From NCBI RefSeq assembly GCF_042657185.1, contig NZ_JBHSNN010000065.1: 14,518 nt of DNA. One strand, written 5' to 3'. A program made the position numbers and the translations under genes. How positions within the stretch are numbered: position 1 is the stretch's first letter; every line of letters begins with the position of its first letter. The DNA comes from Ureibacillus thermophilus. GTDB lineage: Bacteria > Bacillota > Bacilli > Bacillales_A > Planococcaceae. The notes beneath the pieces are model-generated. The model saw nothing but the letters and a program-made list of their open reading frames with translations. It searched no databases and was not told where the DNA came from. Positions 1 to 7,172 of this stretch are shown here, one piece after another.

Positions 1-1
1 T

Positions 2-337
2 CTCATTGATTTAGATTCTGAATTAAAAGCGTCCTATGAGTTATACCAATACGTGCAACATTGCATCAAAATCAAAGACTTTGAGCTCCTAAAGAAAACA
101 TTAGAGAATAAACAAAATATCGTTTCCAGCTATATGAAAACCGCCATCAAGACAATCAACAAATACATCAATTACGTCGAGAATACGCTAAAGTACGATT
201 ATAATAACGGCATTTTAGAGGGGATTAATAACAAAATCAAAGTGATTAAACGCATTTCTTTCGGTTATCGATCCTTCTATCACTTTAGAAACCGAATATT
301 CATTACCCAAAACTTAGCGAAAATAAAAACCGCTTAG
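2..337 (+). CDS. ISL3-family transposase, C-terminal fragment
   Basis: The reading frame is open from the first base of the window, so the gene starts upstream. The GTG at 53 is an internal codon, not a start. About 111 residues are visible. The end of the protein contains EGINNKIKVIKRISFGYR followed by YHFRNRI, the conserved C-terminal block of DDE transposases of the ISL3 family. The E of EGINN is the likely third acidic catalytic residue. The enzyme would act on the ends of its own element. It ends in a normal TAG about 90 bp before the terminal inverted repeat, so this end looks intact. Whether the complete gene is functional cannot be told from here. Confidence 0.85.
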   Translation, partial: LIDLDSELKASYELYQYVQHCIKIKDFELLKKTLENKQNIVSSYMKTAIKTINKYINYVENTLKYDYNNGILEGINNKIKVIKRISFGYRSFYHFRNRIFITQNLAKIKTA

Positions 338-402
338 GGGAACCTCGAATTTCCCATAAGCCATCCGATTACATATTACCAAATAATGTCACTAAAATTT
401 AT

Positions 403-428
403 TCACCAACACCATTTGACAAAGAACC
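403..428. repeat. Terminal inverted repeat of the ISL3-type element
   Basis: The sequence runs CACCAACACCATTTGACAAA and then GAACC at its outer edge. The GG...TTTGTCAAAT pattern on the minus strand resembles ISL3-family termini. The exact outer boundary at 428 is inferred from the usual GG start of such ends. The partner repeat is outside the window. Confidence 0.55.
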
Positions 429-876
429 ACTTTCACAATTATTTTTTTTCTTAAGCAGATTGAAAAGTTTTCACTAATCAATTGAAGAAGCTACTGTAAA
501 AACATACTTATGTTATATCAAGAAAATAGACATGATAAACAGAGTGAAATAGCTGAACCTATGCAGCTACTTGTTTCTGATTAGCATAGTAAGTAGAAAA
601 TTTAGTTTTTCCTAAATCGAATAGACCAGTTAATCACAAAACAGGCCTCTACAAAAATGCAAACGCTAGCTTTCTTTATGCCATCAGAATCTGACTAGCT
701 GAGAGAACTTATTCCAACAGGTGGGTAAAATAAAAACCGCTGCTTTAGCAACGGAAAATCCGACATTACTAAACACACGCTCGCCAATTTTTTAGCCCCA
801 AAAAAAGCCCCAATTAGCCCCATATCAGAACATGATTTTGCATTATTTTACGTTTTTCTAAAAAAGAGAAATAACT
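429..876. other. Gene-free region between the IS end and csaB
   Basis: No start codon with a plausible ribosome binding site leads into a protein-like frame on either strand. The minus strand has short protein-like stretches broken by stops (about 480-610), which could be the wreck of an old mobile gene, but I cannot assign them to a family. At 795-821 the motif GCCCC occurs three times at 12- and 10-base steps, separated by A/T-rich bases. The whole stretch looks like decayed accessory DNA upstream of the conserved csaB operon. Confidence 0.4.
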
Positions 877-902
877 AAAACCGTTGATAGTATTGGTTTT
901 TT
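877..902 (+). terminator. Weak hairpin terminator upstream of csaB
   Basis: A six-base stem, AAAACC at 877-882 with GGTTTT at 895-900, is joined by a 12-base loop and runs into six T's (897-902, partly within the stem). It would insulate csaB from transcription coming from the IS side. The stem is short and A/T-rich, so this is tentative. Confidence 0.35.
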
Positions 903-907
903 ACAAA

Positions 908-941
908 TTGTATGTTATCCTTTACGTTTTTATATTATAAT
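908..941 (+). promoter_or_regulatory. Candidate sigma-A promoter of the csaB operon
   Basis: A perfect -10 box TATAAT lies at 936-941, 35 bases before the csaB start. The -35 is poor. TGTTAT at 913-918 has the right 17-base spacing but matches weakly, and TTGTAT at 908-913 matches better but is too far away. No other strong -10 box lies closer to the gene. The ribosome binding site is AAAGGATG at about 961-968. Confidence 0.5.
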
Positions 942-975
942 GATTCATTATAAATAGATAAAAGGATGTAGGTTC

Positions 976-2121
976 ATGAAAATCGGAATCGTAGGCAATT
1001 ACGGTAATGATAATAACGGGGACGAATCGATTTTGCTCAGCATCATTATGCAGCTTGAGCAAGTTTTTCATGTTTCCCGTGAAGATATCACTGTTTTCAG
1101 CAATAATACCCAACAAACAAGCGAACAATATGGGGTTAAAAGCTATCCATTATATTATAAAAGTAAAAATTTATATAAAACATTTTATCGGACGTATAAA
1201 TCAAATAAAAAGTACGTTTCCCAATTTGATTTGCTGATTATTGGCGGCGGCGGCATTTTAATGGATTTTTATCGCCGTGAAGCCCATCTTTATAGCACCT
1301 ATGCCTTGATGGCGCAACATGCTAAGGTACCGTATATCGTTTATGGCTGTGGTGCTGGTCCACTCGATACGATTACAGGCCGACTAATGATACGTTTTAT
1401 GTGCAAGCATGCTTCCAATATTTCAGTGAGAGATTCGGAATCAAAAGAATTATTAAAACGAATCGGCGTGAAAAAAGAAATTAAAGTCATCGGTGACCCT
1501 GCCTTTACGTTATATCATCCAAAAGAAAGTTATAATGACGCGCCAAAAGAAGTAGCGGTTTCTTGTGTGCCGATGTTTAATGCGAACTACTGGCCCTATG
1601 GCGACGTCGATAAATATGAGAATTATGTGTCTGGGATGGCAAAAAATTTAGATCATTTAATTGAAAAAGAAAATGTCAATATTACTTTTTTTGCTACGAA
1701 ATATCCTCAAGATGTATATGTGACGAAGGATATTCAAAAGAAAATGAAGCATCATTCGAGGACTAAAATTATCGACGAAAACTTAAAGCCTCAAAAATTA
1801 TTGGAAATCGTCAGTCGGCACGATGCAGTCATCGGAACACGATTGCATTCTTTAATTATTGCGACTTGTTCGGCAACACCTGTAATTGGCATTTCCTATC
1901 ATCCGAAAGTATCCAATTTCATGAGATTAACAGGCATCGAAAATCGCTGTCTTACCCTTGAAGAGATTCAAAAGGACGAAATGATTTTATCCCGCGCCTT
2001 TTGCGAACTTCGAAAGAATTGGAAAGAAGTTATAAGCGAAACGAAAACCATTGCACAAAAGGCCTACGAAGAAGCGAGCAAAGGCAAAGAATTGATGATG
2101 AAGGCAGTGAAGGACAAATGA
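976..2121 (+). CDS. csaB: Polysaccharide pyruvyl transferase CsaB
   Basis: CsaB adds ketal-linked pyruvate from phosphoenolpyruvate to secondary cell wall polysaccharide. This creates the negatively charged ligand that SLH domains of S-layer and other surface proteins bind. The 381-residue protein has the family's N-terminal GNYGNDNNGDE motif (residues 7-17), a glycine-rich GGGG loop ending in D97, an RDSES motif (152-156), VIGDPAF (171-177) and the C-terminal GTRLHS signature (287-292) followed by ISYHP. The length is normal and there is no signal peptide or membrane segment, which fits a cytoplasmic enzyme. It is first in an operon: its TGA overlaps the ATG of the next gene (ATGA, 2118-2121). 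The start is backed by the AAAGGATG site. Other pyruvyl transferases share the fold, but the motifs and the nearby secA2/slaP favour CsaB. Confidence 0.93.
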   Translation: MKIGIVGNYGNDNNGDESILLSIIMQLEQVFHVSREDITVFSNNTQQTSEQYGVKSYPLYYKSKNLYKTFYRTYKSNKKYVSQFDLLIIGGGGILMDFYRREAHLYSTYALMAQHAKVPYIVYGCGAGPLDTITGRLMIRFMCKHASNISVRDSESKELLKRIGVKKEIKVIGDPAFTLYHPKESYNDAPKEVAVSCVPMFNANYWPYGDVDKYENYVSGMAKNLDHLIEKENVNITFFATKYPQDVYVTKDIQKKMKHHSRTKIIDENLKPQKLLEIVSRHDAVIGTRLHSLIIATCSATPVIGISYHPKVSNFMRLTGIENRCLTLEEIQKDEMILSRAFCELRKNWKEVISETKTIAQKAYEEASKGKELMMKAVKDK

Positions 2122-3218
2122 AAAAAGTATTTGTAATCAGCAATATGTATCCTTCAAATGAACATCCGTCATTTGGCATTTTCGTAAAAAATCAAGTGGA
2201 AGCACTGCGAAACGAGAATATAGACGTCGTGGTCGCTGCAAATCAGGATCCAAGAACGGGCAAGAAAAATACGTTATTGAAATATAGTAAATGGGCAAAA
2301 GAGGTCCTTGCAAAAGCATGGAAATATAAAAAGGAAATTTCCGTTACCCATGCACACTATGTGTTCCCATCCGGCGTTTTTTCATTCATGATGAAGAAAT
2401 GGTTCCACATTCCATATGTGGTGACTGCCCATGGAGGCGATATTGAACGGATGGCGAAGAAAAGGGCCAGCATTCGCAATTGGACGGAGAAAATTTTGCG
2501 AGAAAGTAGCTTTGTCATTGCAGTAGGTCCGGTGCTTGCGGAACAAATTGAAAAAGAATATGGTATTCCACGAGATAAAATCCTTATCTGCAGCATGGGA
2601 GTGAATCGGGAACAATTTAAGCCTGGCGATAAAGAGGCGGCGAGAAAACAATTGGGATTGGATGACGATGCATTTATTTACTTGTTTGTTGGAAATGTGA
2701 TTAAGCAAAAAGGAGTAGAAGAACTGCTAATCGCATTTCAACAAGTGAAAAAACAAACAAATCAAAAGGTTAAACTTGCCATCATCGGCTCTCAGCGGGA
2801 TGTGAATTTTGTCAATAGTTTAAAACCATTGACAGATGAAGATGTCATGATGGTTGGACCGATGAAGCAAAAAGAACTGGTGACATGGTATCAAGCGAGC
2901 GATGTGTTTGTACTGCCTTCCCATTTAGAAGGGTTTGGATTAGTGGCGTTAGAGGCTATTGCAACGGGACTGCCTGTGATTGCTTCGAATGTTGGGGGAT
3001 TGACGTACCTTTTGAAAGATGGTGCCGGCCATTTGGTGGAACCGAAAAATTCGAAGGCGCTTGCAGAGGAAATGCTCAATGCTCTGACGACACCTAAAGA
3101 ACAATATGTCAATCAAAAAGCTTGTGAAAACATTTTGCATATCCATGATGCGGATGAAATTACGAAACGTGTCATTAGGCTGTATGAATCTGCGGCGAAC
3201 GGAGGTTCAAGCCTATGA
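2118..3218 (+). CDS. GT4-family glycosyltransferase (wall polysaccharide synthesis)
   Basis: This is a 366-residue retaining glycosyltransferase with a two-domain GT-B fold, of the GT4 (RfaB/PelF-like) type. The N-terminal domain has the acceptor-side block THAHYVFPSG (77-86) and AHGGD (104-108). The C-terminal domain starts at FVGNVIKQKG (190-199) and carries the E-x7-E nucleotide-sugar motif EGFGLVALE (271-279). An open frame extends back to 2001, but I chose the ATG at 2118. It overlaps the csaB stop as ATGA, has GAAGGA just upstream, and starts at the usual MKKVFVIS beta strand of the family. Coupling to csaB suggests it builds the same secondary wall polysaccharide. The sugar and linkage cannot be read from sequence, and it could act on another wall glycan. 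Confidence 0.88.
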   Translation: MKKVFVISNMYPSNEHPSFGIFVKNQVEALRNENIDVVVAANQDPRTGKKNTLLKYSKWAKEVLAKAWKYKKEISVTHAHYVFPSGVFSFMMKKWFHIPYVVTAHGGDIERMAKKRASIRNWTEKILRESSFVIAVGPVLAEQIEKEYGIPRDKILICSMGVNREQFKPGDKEAARKQLGLDDDAFIYLFVGNVIKQKGVEELLIAFQQVKKQTNQKVKLAIIGSQRDVNFVNSLKPLTDEDVMMVGPMKQKELVTWYQASDVFVLPSHLEGFGLVALEAIATGLPVIASNVGGLTYLLKDGAGHLVEPKNSKALAEEMLNALTTPKEQYVNQKACENILHIHDADEITKRVIRLYESAANGGSSL

Positions 3219-4756
3219 ATAAGTTTTTAAAAATCGTTGGAGCAGTAGCAATCATTAACATTGCAGCGCGGCTTTTCGGGTTTTTAAGGGAAATGGTCAT
3301 CGGCTACCAATACGGTTTTTCCTTCGCAGCCGACAGCATTTTTACCGCCTATATGGTGCCGAATTTCTTATATCTAGTTGTGGGCGGCGCTTTTACGACA
3401 GCGGTGATTTCATTATATAACCGAAAGACGACCAATCAGGCGGAATTTGTGAAGCAGTCTTTCACGATTGTATTGACGTCCGGTATCGTCATGACGGCGA
3501 TTTTGGTGTTGTTTGCCGATCCAATTATTAAGATGTTATACGAGAATAACGAAAATATTACACCGGCAGCGATTGAATTGACGAAACATTTATTTTATTG
3601 GATGATGCCTTCATCAATTTTCCTAATTCTTGCATCGTATTACAGCGGTTTATTAAATGTTCATGATAAATTCCACTTATCCAGTTTCTCGATTTTAATT
3701 TACAATGTGGCGTTTATCGTCATTGCCGTTGCTTTATCTTTCGTAATGGGGCCAATCGGTTATGGGATTAGTGCTTTAGCCAGTTCCATTATCATGATTT
3801 ACTTTTTAATTGCTGGCTACCGCAAATTGAACACCTATCCAATCGGCATTTCTTTTAAGCGGGATATGACGACAAGGGATTTGTGGATTATGGTGGTGCC
3901 TGTCATGATCGGCGGAGGAACAGTCCAAATCTATGCCATGCTGCAGCGTTTCTTTGCCAACCTACTGGGATTTGGGGAAAGTGCCATTTCAGTTGTCAAC
4001 TATGCATCTCGTTTGACCCAATTTCCACAAACCATTTTAATTACAGCAGTAACAACGGTGATTTATCCGATTTTAAGCCGGAAAGAAGCAGAGGATGACC
4101 ACGAATCCATTAAAAAATTATATACAAGAGGTTTGCGTTATTTAGTATTGCTCATGGTTCCGGTTTCCATTTTCGCGTATTTTTACGCAGAGAATATCAT
4201 TCAAGTTATTTTTGAGTACGGAAACTTTACAGAAGAGGGAACAAAATTAACAACGCCTGTGATGCAAATTTTTGTATTGTCCATGTTCTTCTTGGCGGCA
4301 AATACGTATATCACGCGCTTCTATTATGCAAAAGGCGATTCCCTTGCGCCGGTGATTTTCAGTATCATCAATGTATTTATCGTCAATATTGCAGTGATGT
4401 ATTTCCTTGCTGATTTAACAGGAGTTGCTTCCATTGCTTGGGGTACATTGATCAGCTCTGTGGTGAATACGTTATTATTAATTGTATATGCCCATTTTAA
4501 ATACGGCTTGAAAGTGACTAGTGGCCAATCCGTTAAAGCGGGCTTACAGTTGTTTATTCCGCTTGTGTTAATCGGCGTCATTACTTACTTTTCTAGCAAA
4601 TATCTGGTATTTAACCATAAATGGATTACCTTTATGGTTGGGCTTGTAATCTTTGGCGCAAGTACCCTTGGATTATTTATGATTTTTAAAATCCAGGAAG
4701 TTGGAGATTATATTCAGATGATGAAAAAGAAATTCTTTGGAAATCCTAAAGCATAA
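3215..4756 (+). CDS. murJ: MurJ/MviN-family lipid-linked oligosaccharide flippase
   Basis: This 513-residue integral membrane protein belongs to the MOP superfamily, MurJ family, with about 14 hydrophobic segments along its length. The N-terminus is diagnostic: R19, R25 and D40 fall where E. coli MurJ has its essential R18, R24 and D39, and a VPN-type segment follows. A second family block, FGESAISVVNYASRL, is in the middle. MurJ moves lipid II across the membrane, while relatives may move other polyprenol-linked glycans. The start overlaps the glycosyltransferase stop (ATGA, 3215-3218), with GGAGG at 3201-3205. Sitting third in a csaB operon, it may export a lipid-linked precursor of the pyruvylated polysaccharide instead of, or as well as, lipid II. 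That role is inference; family membership is clear. Confidence 0.88.
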   Translation: MNKFLKIVGAVAIINIAARLFGFLREMVIGYQYGFSFAADSIFTAYMVPNFLYLVVGGAFTTAVISLYNRKTTNQAEFVKQSFTIVLTSGIVMTAILVLFADPIIKMLYENNENITPAAIELTKHLFYWMMPSSIFLILASYYSGLLNVHDKFHLSSFSILIYNVAFIVIAVALSFVMGPIGYGISALASSIIMIYFLIAGYRKLNTYPIGISFKRDMTTRDLWIMVVPVMIGGGTVQIYAMLQRFFANLLGFGESAISVVNYASRLTQFPQTILITAVTTVIYPILSRKEAEDDHESIKKLYTRGLRYLVLLMVPVSIFAYFYAENIIQVIFEYGNFTEEGTKLTTPVMQIFVLSMFFLAANTYITRFYYAKGDSLAPVIFSIINVFIVNIAVMYFLADLTGVASIAWGTLISSVVNTLLLIVYAHFKYGLKVTSGQSVKAGLQLFIPLVLIGVITYFSSKYLVFNHKWITFMVGLVIFGASTLGLFMIFKIQEVGDYIQMMKKKFFGNPKA

Positions 4757-4768
4757 AAATGTTAAATG

Positions 4769-4812
4769 GGCTGTCCAGAAAGTCGAACACTTTCTGAACA
4801 GCCTTACTTCTT
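4769..4812 (+). terminator. Hairpin after murJ
   Basis: A 15-base stem with one mismatch starts 13 bases after the murJ stop: GGCTGTCCAGAAAGT (4769-4783) pairs with ACTTTCTGAACAGCC (4789-4803) around a 5-base loop. The following bases, TTACTTCTT, are T-rich but not a clean run. It probably ends or attenuates csaB operon transcription. Confidence 0.65.
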
Positions 4813-4873
4813 ATAGGAATATTCTCTTAAAAACTTTCCCTGCGGTGGTCACAAAACGCGCCTCCTCGTCGCA

Positions 4874-4942
4874 ATTTATCTGCGGCAAAAACTCTAGCTA
4901 AAGCCGCAATTTATCTGCGGCGAAACTCTAGCGACAGCCGCA
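4874..4942. repeat. Two tandem 34/35-bp hairpin-forming units
   Basis: Units at 4874-4908 (35 bp) and 4909-4942 (34 bp) both begin ATTTATCTGCGGC and end in GCCGCA, with an ACTCTAGC core. Each unit can fold on itself through TGCGGC and GCCGCA. A further partial start, ending CGTCGCA, lies just before unit 1. The core and right flank are shared, in opposite orientation, with 14391-14448, so this is a dispersed intergenic repeat rather than part of the murJ gene. Confidence 0.7.
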
Positions 4943-4944
4943 AA

Positions 4945-4986
4945 GGGGGCAGCTCAAAATAACTTTTCAGACGCCCCCCATTTTTT
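4945..4986 (+). terminator. GC-rich terminator-like hairpin
   Basis: GGGGGC at 4945-4950 pairs with GCCCCC at 4973-4978, and ATTTTTT follows at 4980-4986. This looks like a stronger rho-independent terminator than the one right after murJ. The same hairpin type (GGGGCGTC/GACGCCCC) recurs at 14392-14423 in the reverse orientation, marking it as part of the dispersed repeat. Confidence 0.6.
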
Positions 4987-5143
4987 ATTAACAAACTGCT
5001 AAATAAGAAAATGAGCAAAAATATTGAAAATAGGAGGCGAAGCGGTTTATTATATTAATATAGATAATGGGTAATTATACTCTGATTTTCACAAAATTTA
5101 ATAATACTATTCGATTAATATTACCTTCCGGGAATAAGTCGTT

Positions 5144-5182
5144 TTTTCTATTTTTACCAAATGTTTTGATAAAAATAGAAAA
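5144..5182. promoter_or_regulatory. 13-bp perfect inverted repeat, possible operator
   Basis: TTTTCTATTTTTA at 5144-5156 is perfectly complementary to TAAAAATAGAAAA at 5170-5182, with a 13-base spacer. It lies about 205 bases before the TetR start. A long A/T-only dyad with this spacing fits a protein-binding site better than a terminator, because it has no GC stem. Binding by the adjacent TetR protein is only a guess. Confidence 0.4.
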
Positions 5183-5250
5183 GTTATGATAACACTAATT
5201 TCTACTAAATCTATTATAATTAGTAAAACTATTAAATTTTAAACAAATAG

Positions 5251-5272
5251 CGTGGATGATCTATTTTCCACG
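5251..5272. promoter_or_regulatory. 22-bp dyad near the TetR gene, possible operator
   Basis: CGTGGA at 5251-5256 and TCCACG at 5267-5272 form a perfect six-base dyad with a 10-base centre. The overall size of 22 bp is typical of TetR-family operators, and it sits about 115 bases before the TetR start. It is short enough to arise by chance. Confidence 0.3.
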
Positions 5273-5387
5273 AATTATGAAATAAACAATAAAAATGTGT
5301 TTTTTAATTTTCGCAATGTGTCGCATTCGTATTTGGCTAAATGTAAATTGAAAAACTGGTTTGTTCATTGAAATGGAGGTAATTAAT

Positions 5388-5960
5388 TTGCCAAGGGGCC
5401 GAAAAGTGAACTCTAGCGGAGAAAAAAGTAAAAAGTTACTGCTAGAAAAGGCTATCGAGTTATTTTCTCAACGCGGTTATCATGAAACAAAAATTAGTGA
5501 TATTGTAAAAGCCGCTAATCTCACACAACCAACTTTTTATTTATATTTTACGAATAAGGAATCTTTATATACTGATTTGTTATCGCAGTTTAGTAACAGT
5601 GTAATAGACATTATTCATCGTGATTTAAACGATCATCATGATGGAAATGTAATTAGAAAAGTTGAAAATTGCATTTCCAATTTATTTAAATATTTCAAGG
5701 AAAATCAAAATTTAACAAAAATGGGATTTCATTCCGAAGTTTCAGAAGAAATTAAAAATTATTTTTCACAATTGCTTGAAGAACAATTCAATTTGGTGAA
5801 AAATCAGTATGGAGTGCATATAGACTCCAAGCTAATTGCTGATAGCCTCATAGGCAGTGTTGAAAGATTAGCATTTACCGCCTTGTTGGAAGAAGAAAAA
5901 CAGCCAGAAGAATTAGCTTCAACAATTATCCAAATCTTCTTCCATGAGGTGTATGTATAA
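5388..5960 (+). CDS. TetR/AcrR-family transcriptional regulator
   Basis: A 190-residue DNA-binding repressor. The N-terminal helix-turn-helix is plain: LLLEKAIELFSQRGYHETK, then ISDIVKAANLTQPTFYLYF and TNKESLY (about residues 17-61). The C-terminal part is helical, variable and ligand-binding, and its ligand cannot be predicted. The TTG at 5388 is chosen as start because GGAGG at 5375-5379 lies 8 bases upstream and the protein then begins MPRGRK, as in many relatives. The frame continues to another TTG at 5361, but that start lacks such a site and would place the ribosome site inside the gene. It stands alone between the csaB operon and the convergent secA2-slaP pair. It may regulate itself through the upstream dyads, and no target gene is obvious. 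Confidence 0.88.
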   Translation: MPRGRKVNSSGEKSKKLLLEKAIELFSQRGYHETKISDIVKAANLTQPTFYLYFTNKESLYTDLLSQFSNSVIDIIHRDLNDHHDGNVIRKVENCISNLFKYFKENQNLTKMGFHSEVSEEIKNYFSQLLEEQFNLVKNQYGVHIDSKLIADSLIGSVERLAFTALLEEEKQPEELASTIIQIFFHEVYV

Positions 5961-5978
5961 TCCTTCATACTATAAGAA

Positions 5979-6256
5979 AAGAGGCTGGGACATAAACAAA
6001 AAATGAAAGGGGCAGTTGAAAGAGTTTTGATAAAAAATTGATATAACTAAAAATTGATTGGAGTGACGGGGCGACTCCTGCGGGAACAGCCCGTGTCTCG
6101 AGACACCGCAGGAGCGAAGTAATGAGCTCCGAGGAGGCTCGAGCCGGGCCCGCGGAAAGCGTCCCCGGAACGGAAATCAATTTTAATAACATATCAAAAA
6201 AACATCATTTTCTCCTTGGAGAAAATGATGTTTTTTTAGATTTGTCCCAGCCTCTT
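5979..6256. repeat. 278-bp palindromic intergenic element
   Basis: The ends are a perfect 14-base inverted repeat, AAGAGGCTGGGACA at 5979-5992 and its complement at 6243-6256. Inside are nested dyads: AAAATTGATT (6050-6059) with AATCAATTTT (6175-6184), CTCCTGCGG (6075-6083) with CCGCAGGAG (6106-6114), the 14-base palindrome GTGTCTCGAGACAC (6093-6106), and a long hairpin at 6196-6237. The core at about 6060-6170 is far richer in GC than its surroundings. Its last 70 bases recur exactly, inverted, at 14449-14518. It carries no gene and lies between convergent genes. It resembles multi-copy intergenic repeats of Bacillaceae and Planococcaceae. Confidence 0.8.
6196..6237. terminator. Bidirectional terminator between the TetR gene and slaP
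   Basis: The 20-base arms at 6196-6215 and 6218-6237 are perfectly complementary, with CATCATTTTCTCC as the stem core, flanked by seven A's on the left and seven T's on the right. On either strand this reads as a strong stem followed by a T run. It is well placed to stop both the TetR transcript (+) and the secA2-slaP transcript (-), whose last gene ends at 6270. Confidence 0.85.
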
Positions 6257-6269
6257 AATTTATGTTTCA

Positions 6270-7172
6270 TTATTTTTCTTGAATCACTCTAGCAGTCCAA
6301 CGGGATAAATCGGCGCCTTCTGCATTTACTAATTTGCTTGGGAAAATGAATGTCCAAGGTTTTGTGGAGTTTGGCTGCACCGTTAAAACTGGATCCATTT
6401 TAAAGGAGCCTTTTGCTACTTGTTTTCCGTTGGCATCAATAATTTCCAAAGGCAATTGTTCGATATTAATCGCTTTGGAGTTTCCGTTGCGAATGAAAAT
6501 GGATGCATGCAAACTATTATCTTCCTGCAATTTAATTTGCAAGCCTGTAAAGTTCACTTCATTTTTGCCGAGTTTTGGCAAGTCTTTTACTATTTTTGCG
6601 AGCAGTTCTTGTTGTTCTTTTGGCAATTGTTTTTTCCAAGATTCATCTAAATCTAATTGATGTTCTCTTAAAGAAGAGAGGTTAAAGGCGATTTTCCAGC
6701 CTTCCTCTGGGAGTTCATCGGTTTCCAAGCAGTCCTTTTCAAAAGTGAAAACCCAAGGACGTGCGCTTTCTGGCGGGATTTTTCCAAGTTGTTTAAAATC
6801 GAACCATTTTGCACCAAGGCGTTTATTATCTTTGTCTAACAAAATTAACTCTACTTCGCCAAGTTCAATTGTTTGAGGCAGGGAGGAACGGAAAAAGGCT
6901 TTTACGTTCCAATCTCCTGTAAAGAAATTTCGTTCAATGTTGATGGCGGCAAGGGATAATTGGTTTGGTTTTAACGGCTCTAATTCATTGGCCAAGAAAC
7001 GAAAGACATATTCTTGTTCTTGGGGCACTTTCCAATCAGGATGGATGGATAATTTCGTTTTGACAAGCCCTTTATTTTTGGATTGCTTTGTATCTTTTAC
7101 AAGTTCTTTTGAATCGATTGCGCTATCGGCACCGACTTTATCTGTTTTTTTGAAAAATGAGAAGATGCTCAT
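6270..7172 (-). CDS. slaP: Accessory Sec system S-layer assembly protein SlaP
   Basis: A 300-residue protein with no signal peptide or membrane segment, so probably cytoplasmic. After a lysine-rich N-terminus of about 45 residues it holds two similar SLAP domains, about 46-168 and 178-297. Both have the pattern of a short acidic helix, a beta-rich sandwich, then a proline-tryptophan block: RPWVFTF at 138-144 and KPWTFIF at 271-277. In Bacillus anthracis the SlaP protein next to SecA2 is needed for efficient export of the S-layer proteins Sap and EA1. Its ATG overlaps the secA2 stop (ATGA, 7169-7172), so the two are co-translated. The transcript ends in the hairpin at 6196-6237. How SlaP acts, for example as a chaperone or a SecA2 adaptor, is not shown by the sequence. 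Confidence 0.88.
   Translation of the reverse strand: MSIFSFFKKTDKVGADSAIDSKELVKDTKQSKNKGLVKTKLSIHPDWKVPQEQEYVFRFLANELEPLKPNQLSLAAINIERNFFTGDWNVKAFFRSSLPQTIELGEVELILLDKDNKRLGAKWFDFKQLGKIPPESARPWVFTFEKDCLETDELPEEGWKIAFNLSSLREHQLDLDESWKKQLPKEQQELLAKIVKDLPKLGKNEVNFTGLQIKLQEDNSLHASIFIRNGNSKAINIEQLPLEIIDANGKQVAKGSFKMDPVLTVQPNSTKPWTFIFPSKLVNAEGADLSRWTARVIQEK

Larger units (their letters stand above)
1..428 (+). mobile_element. ISL3-family insertion sequence, right part (cut by window start)
   Basis: This is the 3' part of an insertion sequence. It holds the end of a transposase gene (2-337), about 60 bp of untranslated DNA, and a terminal inverted repeat at about 403-428. Read from the outside inward on the minus strand, that repeat begins GGTTCTTTGTCAAATGGTGT, which has the form of ISL3-family ends. 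ISL3 elements usually create 8-bp target duplications, so 429-436 (ACTTTCAC) is the candidate flanking copy. The left end lies outside the window, so neither the duplication nor the element's completeness can be checked. Confidence 0.7.
4990..5387. other. AT-rich gene-free region upstream of the TetR gene
   Basis: No protein-like frame was found. The stretch holds a promoter-like pair, TTGAAA at 5024-5029 and TATTAT at 5048-5053 with an 18-base spacer, more than 300 bp before the TetR gene and leading into no reading frame. It also holds an isolated TATAAT at 5215-5220 without a good -35, two inverted repeats (listed separately), and TCGCA repeated at 5311 and 5321. No single convincing promoter for the TetR gene could be fixed. 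Confidence 0.4.

Noticed and set aside
922..1128. Minus-strand 68-codon frame over the csaB start
   Set aside because: Antisense to the conserved N-terminus of CsaB, with no ribosome site or recognisable domain.
2001..2117. Upstream extension of the glycosyltransferase frame (39 codons)
   Set aside because: It lies inside csaB, is rich in charged non-domain residues, and the ATG at 2118 has the stop/start overlap and begins at the family's first beta strand.
5965..6192. 75-codon minus-strand frame inside the 278-bp element
   Set aside because: It is made of palindromic repeat DNA, has no ribosome site, and the repeat structure explains it fully.
6334..6660. Plus-strand open frames antisense to slaP
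   Set aside because: Cysteine- and phenylalanine-rich translations with no domains, fully explained by the reverse complement of slaP.
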